Of a stretch of DNA of 10,517 nucleotides, positions 1 to 4,853 are shown one piece after another. Position 1 is the stretch's first letter. Every line of letters starts with the position of its first letter. Both the position numbers and the translations under genes were made by a program. The stretch is from an uncultured Clostridia bacterium. GTDB lineage: Bacteria; Bacillota; Clostridia; TANB77; CAG-508. The stretch is from contig CANQES010000051.1 of assembly GCA_947595555.1 (NCBI GenBank), positions 1 through 10,517 of the forward strand. Direction: 5' to 3'. The notes below the pieces were generated by a model that did not search any database, had not been told where the DNA came from, and worked only from the letters and a program-made list of their open reading frames with translations.

Positions 1-103
1 CTATTGGGGTTACGATGCTAGTAGCTATCCAGCTTCTTATCGTGGTAAGTACGGTCCGCACAATGCTTTAATCAGCTACGGATTCCGCCCAACTTTATAT
101 TTG
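1..103 (+). other. Putative DGR variable repeat (VR) of the partial upstream gene
   Basis: The whole coding stretch has 23 A in 103 bases by hand count, against 43-46% A in the bodies of the neighbouring paralogues. It pairs with the end of the second gene: most differences in the first 14 codons are at codon positions 1 and 2 (TAT/GTT, AGC/AAC, GGT/AGT), as expected when AAT/AAC template codons are randomised at adenines. A few third-position differences (TGG/TAT, AGT/GTG) do not fit that model. The template repeat that would prove it is not in the window. The 5' edge is cut off. Confidence 0.55.
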
Positions 104-106
104 TAA
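1..106 (+). CDS. 3' end of a pilin-like/C-type-lectin-fold variable protein (partial)
   Basis: Only the last 34 codons and the TAA stop are present; the gene begins left of the window. The peptide reads YWGYDASSYPASYRG... and ends GFRPTLYL, lining up with the end of the complete gene at 289-1641 (YYSGSAVNYPVSVRS... GFRPTLYI) with one codon of length difference. The DNA encoding the last residues, GGATT(C/T)CGCCCAACTTTATAT, is the same in both apart from one base. This is the terminal strand of an FGE-like/C-type-lectin fold. The N-terminus is unseen; a prepilin-like start is inferred from the two downstream paralogues. Adenine is only 22% here, unusually low for this A-rich locus, which fits a DGR variable region. 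No hairpin terminator follows, so transcripts may run on into the next gene. The fold family is fairly sure; the diversification role is inference. Confidence 0.75.
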   Translation, partial: YWGYDASSYPASYRGKYGPHNALISYGFRPTLYL

Positions 107-140
107 CAATAATTTCAATATAAATGGTAATATATAGAAG

Positions 141-420
141 GTAGTAAGGTTTAAAAGTAAAAATAAAAAAACTGAAATAATATATTACAACATCTTGACA
201 TAATTCAAGTGCATTGATAGAATAACAAATAAGAGAATACTAAAAATAAAAAATGACATAATAACAAAAGAAAGTGGAGGAATGAAAAATGAGAAAAAAC
301 GAAGGAATAACATTGATAGCATTAGTAATAACAATTATAGTATTGTTAATTTTAGCAGGAGTAAGTATAGCAACATTGCTTGGACAAAATGGAATATTAA
401 ACCAAGCAGAAAAAGCAAAA
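141..420 (+). repeat. Duplicated 5' module, copy 1 (promoter + leader + pilin-like N-terminus)
   Basis: This direct repeat matches 1788-2068. Over the non-coding part (141-288 against 1788-1936) I count 6 substitutions and one 1-base indel. Similar identity continues through the first ~37 codons, then falls away sharply inside the linker. The non-coding DNA is as conserved as the coding DNA, which points to recent duplication or gene conversion of the whole expression and secretion module rather than protein-level constraint alone. Confidence 0.9.
195..223 (+). promoter_or_regulatory. Sigma-A type promoter of the first complete pilin-like gene
   Basis: A perfect -35 TTGACA (195-200) is followed by 17 bp and the -10 TAGAAT (218-223). 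Transcription would start near 230, giving a leader of about 59 nt before the ATG at 289. The same promoter recurs at 1842-1870 in the second copy of the module. Confidence 0.85.
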
Positions 421-1641
421 GTAGAAAACAGAGGAGCAACAGTAGAAGAAGAATGCAACTTATGGAAAACGAATAAAAAAATGGATAGCCAAACAGCACA
501 AGTAACGGCACAAACATTGAAAGAATTATTAGATAGCTTAGAAGAAAGAAACTTACTAACAGCAGAAGAAAGAGCAACAATAGAAGAAACGGGAGAAATA
601 ACAATAGGAAGTAGAACAATAGAATTTGGAAAAGAGACCCCACCAGTAGAACAAGCAAAAGTAGGAGTAAAAGTAACAGATGGAAACAAACCATATATAG
701 ATGCAGATGGAGATAAAGCAATCATCCCAGAAGGATTTACAATAGTACCAGGATGTGAGGATATATCAGAAGGATTAGTGATATCAGATAATGACCAAGA
801 TACTGAAGCAGAACCAATTGATAAAGTAACAGATGGAAATCAATTTGTGTGGGTACCAGTAGAGAACTTTAATGAGTTTGAAAGAACAGCAGGATATGAG
901 GATGGTGCTTTACAATCATGTGAATTTGTGTCAAATGCAAGGGAACGTGGAAAATATTATGAACCAAAAGGAGATGGAATTACAGTATCTGAAGAAGCAA
1001 CAGGAACAGAAAAAGAAGCACAAGAGATGTATAAGAGTGTAAAAGATAATGGAGGATTTTATATAGGAAGATATGAGGCAGGAACAACTGAAACAAGCGG
1101 TACAGGAATAAGAGGAACAATGGTATGTAAAAAAGAAGCAACAGTATATAATTGTATAGGCTGGGCAAGTACAAATGATATAGAAACAGGAGGAGCAGTA
1201 CAAGTAGCAAGAGAATTTGCACAAAATCAAGGCTATACAAGTGTAACAAGTACATTGTGTTATGGAGTACAATGGGATGCAGTAATGAGATGGATGAATA
1301 AAATAGATAATCAAAATGTACCAGGAAAGAAATATATTGAGGATAGTACAGGAATGGGATGGCATGAAGATAATTCAAATCGTCAAGTAAAAAATACAGG
1401 AACAGATATTGAAAGTGGAGAAAACAAAGTTAAGAATATCTATGATATGGCAGGAAATGTAGAAGAGTGGACGATGGAAGCTGAAAGTAGTGGTAGCACT
1501 CGAGTTTTTCGAGGAGGCTATTATAGTGGTAGTGCTGTGAACTATCCAGTTTCTGTTCGTTCCGGTGACAGTCCTACCGAGGGAAATACCAGCATAGACG
1601 GATTTCGCCCAACTTTATATATTTGTACAGCTGAATTCTAG
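289..1641 (+). CDS. Prepilin-like protein with FGE/C-type-lectin-fold domain and putative hypervariable C-terminus
   Basis: 450 residues. GTGGAGG at 274-280 lies 8 nt before this ATG; the nearer ATG at 282 is in another frame and gives only a short spurious product. Residues 1-6 (MRKNEG) form a prepilin-type leader, followed by ITLIALVITI and a hydrophobic helix to about residue 30, then a charged helical linker (~35-110). The C-terminal half has FGE/sulfatase-modifying-factor-like landmarks: FVWVPV (186-191), GGFYIGRYEAG (255-265), IYDMAGNVEEW (384-394), RGGYY (408-412) and GFRPTLY (438-444). Such domains in DGR targets act as ligand-binding scaffolds, and no enzymatic role is implied. The usual pilin Glu at mature position 5 is Ala. 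Likely exported and anchored by the N-terminal helix, perhaps pilus-assembled (inference). The six residues after GFRPTLY, ending CTAEF, form a short tail that the upstream paralogue lacks. Confidence 0.85.
   Translation: MRKNEGITLIALVITIIVLLILAGVSIATLLGQNGILNQAEKAKVENRGATVEEECNLWKTNKKMDSQTAQVTAQTLKELLDSLEERNLLTAEERATIEETGEITIGSRTIEFGKETPPVEQAKVGVKVTDGNKPYIDADGDKAIIPEGFTIVPGCEDISEGLVISDNDQDTEAEPIDKVTDGNQFVWVPVENFNEFERTAGYEDGALQSCEFVSNARERGKYYEPKGDGITVSEEATGTEKEAQEMYKSVKDNGGFYIGRYEAGTTETSGTGIRGTMVCKKEATVYNCIGWASTNDIETGGAVQVAREFAQNQGYTSVTSTLCYGVQWDAVMRWMNKIDNQNVPGKKYIEDSTGMGWHEDNSNRQVKNTGTDIESGENKVKNIYDMAGNVEEWTMEAESSGSTRVFRGGYYSGSAVNYPVSVRSGDSPTEGNTSIDGFRPTLYICTAEF
1499..1623 (+). other. Putative DGR variable repeat at the 3' end of the first complete gene
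   Basis: Bases 1501-1620 contain 28 A of 120 (23%), while the preceding 1381-1500 contain 52 of 120 (43%); GC rises from about 37% to 46%. The switch falls at the RVFRGGYY codons and lasts to the GFRPTLY codons, the usual VR position in C-type-lectin-fold DGR targets. Codons such as AAC, GAC, ACC, TCC and AGC are over-represented relative to the rest of the gene. The exact borders are approximate because no template repeat is available for alignment. Confidence 0.6.
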
Positions 1642-1688
1642 AACAGTGAATTTAGCATTTAGATAAAGAAAAGATTTTTTTCCAATAT

Positions 1689-1713
1689 AAGACGTCAAGC
1701 AAGACGTCTTTTT
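1689..1713 (+). terminator. Rho-independent terminator downstream of the first complete pilin-like gene
   Basis: The perfect 8-bp stem AAGACGTC (1689-1696) / GACGTCTT (1703-1710) encloses a 6-nt loop and runs into five T (1709-1713). It lies 47 nt after the stop codon. A stem-loop just downstream of a VR is also the position of the DGR homing hairpin described for Bordetella phage, so a double role is possible, but the T-tract favours termination. The remainder of this gap (1714-1787) holds nothing I recognise. Confidence 0.8.
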
Positions 1714-1787
1714 AGAATGTTAATATAATACCAGCTATATAACTTACTGAATACTATTTATTATGAAAGTTGCGACATCAAAGTATA

Positions 1788-2068
1788 GTAGTAAGGTTTA
1801 AAAGTAAAAATAAAAGAACTGAAATAATATATTACAACATCTTGACATAACTCAAGTGCATTGATAGAATAACAAATAAAAGAATACTAAATATAAAAAA
1901 GGACAGAATAACAAAAGAAAGTGGAGGAATGAGAAAATGAGGAAAAACAAAGGAATAACATTAATAGCATTAGTAATAACGATTATAGTATTATTAATTT
2001 TAGCAGGAGTGAGTATAGCAACATTGCTTGGAGAAAATGGAATATTGTCACAAGCACAAAGGGCAAAA
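1788..2068 (+). repeat. Duplicated 5' module, copy 2 (promoter + leader + pilin-like N-terminus)
   Basis: This is the partner of 141-420, offset by 1647 bases in the leader and 1648 bases after a single-base indel just before the start codon. It carries the same promoter, the same GTGGAGG ribosome site and the same prepilin leader with conservative changes (E5 to K). Similarity ends shortly after the ENGIL codons, where the linker begins. Confidence 0.9.
1842..1870 (+). promoter_or_regulatory. Sigma-A type promoter of the second complete pilin-like gene
   Basis: TTGACA (1842-1847), a 17-bp spacer and TAGAAT (1865-1870). It differs from the copy at 195-223 by one spacer base. With the terminator at 1689-1713 upstream, the second gene appears to be its own transcription unit. 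Confidence 0.85.
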
Positions 2069-3187
2069 GAAGAAACTAAAACTGCAACAGTTGAAGAACA
2101 AAGAAAATTAGCAATAGCTGAAGCAGTAGCAAACCTAGAAGATACAGAATTTCAGGGCATAACAATTCCAGCAGGAATGGCACCAACAAGAATAGAAGGA
2201 GAAAGTACAGTTGGGGAAGGATTAGTAGTAATTGATAAAAATGGTAATGAATGGGTATGGATAGAAGTGCCAAGAACAACAATGCCAGAAAATTTAACTT
2301 TTGAAGATGGAGAAGATTATAATGCATTAACAAAAGCATTAAAAGAATATGCAGCTCCATATACAAAAGGAGGTCCAAAAGACGAGAATGTTGGAGATTT
2401 AGACTTTGATAATTGGACAGATGAATGGTATGAAGGATGCGGATTAACACCAGATGAATATAAAGAAACATATCAAAAAATGTTAAAAAGTGTATATACA
2501 AATGGAGGCTTTTGGATAGGAAGATATGAAGCAGGAATAGAAGAAAGTACAGGAACAGATCAAGCAAGTTTAGATTTAGCAAGAACAAAATCAAGTGCAA
2601 GAATTGATATTGATAGTTCGCCAAAAGCAATTTGTCAAAAAGATGCTATACCATATAACTGTATATATTATAGTGAAGCTCAAAAATTAGCAAGCCAAAT
2701 GACACCAAATCCAACAAGGACAAGTAGTTCACCGTTTGGAATCCAAATGGATTTAGTATATAAATTCATAGAAGAAAAAGAAGTAGCAAAACAAGGAATC
2801 AATAAAAAGGATGATATAATAGCAAGTATTAACACAAATAGTGAAAGTTGGGGAAATTATAAAAATCAAACAATTGAAATTAATAGTAAAAATGCAAAAC
2901 AATATATAAACGCTAAATGGGTTGCTAGTACAGATACTAAACCAACTAATAGCGAAGTTTTATTATCAACTGGAGCATCAGAAAAAACGAAGAGATTAAA
3001 TATATATGATTTGGCAGGAAATGAATTTGAAAGGACATTAGAGAAAACCACAATTGATAACTCTCCTAGTAGCGCTAGGGGAGGAGGATATCCTTATGAG
3101 AGCTACGTCTGGCCTGCATCGGTCCACGCTGCGGACATTTTGAACGTTGCATATTTTAATGGTAGTTTCAGACCAGCATTGTATTGA
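1937..3187 (+). CDS. Second prepilin-like protein with FGE/C-type-lectin-fold domain and putative hypervariable C-terminus
   Basis: 416 residues; ATG placed 9 nt after GGAGG (1923-1927). The leader MRKNKG and mature start ITLIALVITI match the upstream paralogue, with a hydrophobic helix to ~30 and a short helical linker to ~70. The rest diverges but keeps the landmarks in order: NEWVWIEVP (104-112), GGFWIGRYEAG (190-200), IYDLAGN (356-362), RGGGY (381-385) and the C-terminal SFRPALY. The FGE motif usually read as AGNVWEW is here AGNEFER, so both aromatic positions after AGN are altered; a catalytic FGE role is therefore not supported. Probably an exported, membrane- or pilus-associated ligand-binding protein. 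It ends directly after ALY, without the extra tail of its neighbour. Architecture is confident; function and pilus assembly are inferred. Confidence 0.85.
   Translation: MRKNKGITLIALVITIIVLLILAGVSIATLLGENGILSQAQRAKEETKTATVEEQRKLAIAEAVANLEDTEFQGITIPAGMAPTRIEGESTVGEGLVVIDKNGNEWVWIEVPRTTMPENLTFEDGEDYNALTKALKEYAAPYTKGGPKDENVGDLDFDNWTDEWYEGCGLTPDEYKETYQKMLKSVYTNGGFWIGRYEAGIEESTGTDQASLDLARTKSSARIDIDSSPKAICQKDAIPYNCIYYSEAQKLASQMTPNPTRTSSSPFGIQMDLVYKFIEEKEVAKQGINKKDDIIASINTNSESWGNYKNQTIEINSKNAKQYINAKWVASTDTKPTNSEVLLSTGASEKTKRLNIYDLAGNEFERTLEKTTIDNSPSSARGGGYPYESYVWPASVHAADILNVAYFNGSFRPALY
3059..3184 (+). other. Putative DGR variable repeat at the 3' end of the second complete gene
   Basis: Bases 3061-3180 contain 26 A of 120 (22%), against 55 of 120 (46%) in 2941-3060. 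The transition is sharp, at the NSPSSARGGG codons. Eight codons end in C in this short stretch (for example TAC, GTC, CAC, GAC), rare elsewhere in the gene and compatible with AAC template codons randomised at adenine. Its backbone (WPASVH ... SFRPALY) differs at the DNA level from the other two, so it may use a different template. Confidence 0.6.
3061..3083 (+). repeat. Inverted repeat at the 5' edge of the second putative VR
   Basis: CTCTCCTAG (3061-3069) can pair with CTAGGGGAG (3075-3083) as a 9-bp stem with one G-T wobble and a 5-nt loop. It lies in coding sequence exactly where adenine content drops. A weaker 5-bp inverted repeat, CTCGA/TCGAG (1499-1513), sits at the equivalent place in the other gene. 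There is no T-tract, so it is not a terminator. Function unknown. Confidence 0.55.
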
Positions 3188-3261
3188 AAACACCTCGTAC
3201 CTCGAAATGGAACAAATGCCAAGACCATGATTTTAGTATGTAATAAAAATATCAAAATTAG

Positions 3262-3290
3262 TTGTTAGAAATAAAATTTTATGCTAAAAT
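3262..3290 (+). promoter_or_regulatory. Probable promoter of the NadR-like gene
   Basis: TTGTTA (3262-3267), a 17-bp spacer and TAAAAT (3285-3290), with an extended -10 TGC directly before it. It lies between the end of the variable-protein array and the nucleotidyltransferase gene. No hairpin terminator is visible between them. Confidence 0.65.
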
Positions 3291-3348
3291 ATAAACAAAA
3301 GGAGGCTTTTAAAGCACCATTTATATGAAAATGAAAGGAAAATAAAAA

Positions 3349-3825
3349 ATGAAAACAGGATTTACTATTGGAAAATTTGCGCCATTACACAGAGGTCATC
3401 AATATTTGATTGAAAAAGGTTTAGGTGAAATGGATGAATTTTATGTGATAATATATGAAACCAATGTAACTAATATACCAATAGAAAAAAGAGCAAATTG
3501 GATTAAGCAACTTTATCCAAAAGTAAATTTAATATATGCAAAAAATCCACCTAGTCAATATGGATTAGACGAAGAAAGTATTAAAATACAAACAGATTAC
3601 TTAAAATCATTATTGAAAGATATAAGAGTCACCCATTTTTATAACAGTGAACCATATGGAAAATTTGTTGCTAGAGATTTAAATGTAGAAGAAGTACAAG
3701 TTGATAGAAAAAGAGAAAAATATCCAATTAGTTCTACTCTGATTCGACATAGTATAGAGGAAAATATAAATTACGTAGAAGAAATAGTATATGAGGATAT
3801 TAGAAAAAAAATATACAAAAGGTAG
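3349..3825 (+). CDS. NadR-like nucleotidyltransferase domain protein
   Basis: 158 residues; ATG preceded by AAAGGA (3334-3339). It has the HxGH nucleotidyltransferase fold: the N-terminal GKFAPLHRGHQYLI places HRGH at 14-17, and VDRKRE (118-123) followed by ISSTLIR (127-133) matches the second nucleotide-binding motif of the NadR-type nicotinamide-mononucleotide adenylyltransferase domain. NadR would join NMN and ATP into NAD+. This protein lacks both the helix-turn-helix repressor domain and the C-terminal ribosylnicotinamide kinase domain of full NadR, so it is a stand-alone transferase. The substrate is not decided by the sequence; related small proteins may use other nucleotides or cytidylyl substrates. 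It is a monocistronic unit with its own promoter and a terminator overlapping its stop codon. Confidence 0.8.
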   Translation: MKTGFTIGKFAPLHRGHQYLIEKGLGEMDEFYVIIYETNVTNIPIEKRANWIKQLYPKVNLIYAKNPPSQYGLDEESIKIQTDYLKSLLKDIRVTHFYNSEPYGKFVARDLNVEEVQVDRKREKYPISSTLIRHSIEENINYVEEIVYEDIRKKIYKR

Positions 3826-3848
3826 TAATATCTTTTGTATATTTTTTT
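3811..3848 (+). terminator. Rho-independent terminator of the NadR-like gene
   Basis: The stem ATATACAAAAG (3811-3821) / CTTTTGTATAT (3832-3842) is 11 perfect base pairs around a 10-nt loop, then a run of seven T (3842-3848). The left arm and loop include the last codons and the TAG stop (3823-3825). Confidence 0.85.
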
Positions 3849-3881
3849 GAAAAAGTAAGACAAAAATTAATAAAAAATCAA

Positions 3882-3910
3882 TATACATTGCATTACATTT
3901 ATGATAAAAT
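3882..3910 (+). promoter_or_regulatory. Probable promoter of the ABC transporter operon
   Basis: TAAAAT (3905-3910) with an extended -10 TG at 3902-3903, and TATACA (3882-3887, 4 of 6 matches to the -35 consensus) 17 bp upstream. It sits just after the preceding terminator. The -35 is weak, so the call rests mainly on the -10 region and position. Confidence 0.5.
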
Positions 3911-3944
3911 ATAAACAATATTACAGATTGGAGATGAGAAAAAG

Positions 3945-4853
3945 ATGGAAAAAACAATATTGAAATGCGAAAACCTAAACAAAAAATTTGGAAAAAAGCA
4001 AATATTATATGATGTTTCATTTGACATGAACGAAGGAGACATTTTAGGATTTATTGGACCAAACGGAGCAGGAAAAACCACAACAATAAAACTAATATTA
4101 GGATTACAAGGAATAAATGGAGGAAAAGTAAGCATCAATGGATATGACATAGAAAAGCAATTTACTAAAGCAATCGAAAAAGTAGGAGCAATAGTAGAAA
4201 ATCCAGATTTATACATGTACTTAACTGGTTATGATAACTTAAAATTAGTAAAAAATTTATACAAAAACATTGATGATAATAGAATTGATGAAGTAGTAAA
4301 ATTAGTAAAACTAGAAAATAGAATAAAAGATAAAGTATCTAAATATTCGCTAGGAATGAGGCAAAGACTAGGAATTGCGCAAGCCATTTTACATAGACCA
4401 AACTTGCTAATACTAGACGAACCAACAAATGGCTTAGACCCAGAAGGAATAAAAGAAATGAGAGAACTCTTATTAGAACTAGCAAACAAAGAAAAAATGG
4501 CAATTTTGATATCTAGCCATAATTTAGCAGAATTAGACAATTTATGCAATAAAGTTTGTATTATTCAAAATGGAAAAATCATTGAAACGAGTGATATAGC
4601 AGACATTAAACATCAAAAAAATAAACAATATAAAATATTTGAAGTAAACAATACAGACTTAATAAAAGATATCATTCCTGATGCAGTAATAATAACAAAG
4701 AAAAAATTTAAACTAGACATTCCAAAAGAAAACATACCAGACGTCATTGAAAAGCTAGTAGCAAAAAAAATTAAAATATATGAAGTAAAAGAAGAAGAAA
4801 AATCACTAGAACAGGCATTTTTTGAAAAGACAGGAGGGAATGTAATTGAATAA
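3945..4853 (+). CDS. ABC transporter ATP-binding protein (BcrA-like)
   Basis: 302 residues; ATG with GGAG at 3930-3933. The nucleotide-binding domain fills residues ~5-220: Walker A GPNGAGKT (38-45), signature YSLGMRQR (134-141), Walker B LLILDEP (154-160) with the NGLDP D-loop, and switch His192 in SSHNLAE. The Q-loop region reads VENPDLYMYLTGYDNL (84-99), a form typical of the bacitracin/lantibiotic-type (BcrA/LanF-like) ATPases of DrrA/CcmA-type exporters. The last ~80 residues are an accessory domain. It should energise the permease encoded directly downstream, whose start overlaps this stop by 8 bp. Substrate is not evident: no two-component system, immunity gene or peptide gene lies beside it. 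Antimicrobial-peptide export or resistance is one possibility, not a conclusion. Confidence 0.92.
   Translation: MEKTILKCENLNKKFGKKQILYDVSFDMNEGDILGFIGPNGAGKTTTIKLILGLQGINGGKVSINGYDIEKQFTKAIEKVGAIVENPDLYMYLTGYDNLKLVKNLYKNIDDNRIDEVVKLVKLENRIKDKVSKYSLGMRQRLGIAQAILHRPNLLILDEPTNGLDPEGIKEMRELLLELANKEKMAILISSHNLAELDNLCNKVCIIQNGKIIETSDIADIKHQKNKQYKIFEVNNTDLIKDIIPDAVIITKKKFKLDIPKENIPDVIEKLVAKKIKIYEVKEEEKSLEQAFFEKTGGNVIE
4833..4838 (+). promoter_or_regulatory. Ribosome binding site that sets the TTG start of the ABC permease
   Basis: GGAGGG lies inside the end of the ATPase gene, 7 nt before TTG at 4846. The ATG at 4840-4842 is followed immediately by TAA in its frame, so it cannot start the permease. 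This supports TTG initiation and an 8-bp coding overlap, which suggests translational coupling. Confidence 0.8.

Noticed and set aside
282..476. A 64-codon + strand frame starting at the ATG at 282.
   Set aside because: It overlaps the pilin-like gene in another frame, starts only 1 nt after the Shine-Dalgarno sequence, and has a Lys/Arg/Asn/Ser-rich product without features. The ATG at 289 is better spaced and encodes the conserved leader.
240..1378. Long open frames on the minus strand opposite the first pilin-like gene (and similar ones opposite 2076-2630, 5190-5927, 9163-9375).
   Set aside because: They arise because the + strand coding DNA is A-rich and so gives few stop codons on the complement. 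The products are low-complexity Leu/Phe/Ser/Cys strings without ribosome sites or recognisable domains, and they lie fully opposite strong + strand genes.
1642..1936. Search of the intergenic gaps (107-288, 1642-1936, 3188-3348) for a template repeat, small RNA or reverse transcriptase fragment.
   Set aside because: By reading alone I see no second copy of any variable tail, no tRNA, CRISPR or riboswitch-like structure, and no frame with reverse transcriptase motifs. The gaps are accounted for by promoters, the duplicated module and one terminator.
3325..3345. A six-codon mini-ORF (ATG AAA ATG AAA GGA AAA TAA) after an AAAGGAGG at 3298-3305, upstream of the NadR-like gene.
   Set aside because: The spacing to the ribosome site is too long (about 19 nt), the peptide is trivial, and there is no attenuator structure around it.
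3349..3825. Reading the NadR-like gene as part of the variable-protein locus.
   Set aside because: It has its own promoter and terminator, normal base composition, and no sequence or functional tie to DGR systems; adjacency alone is not evidence.
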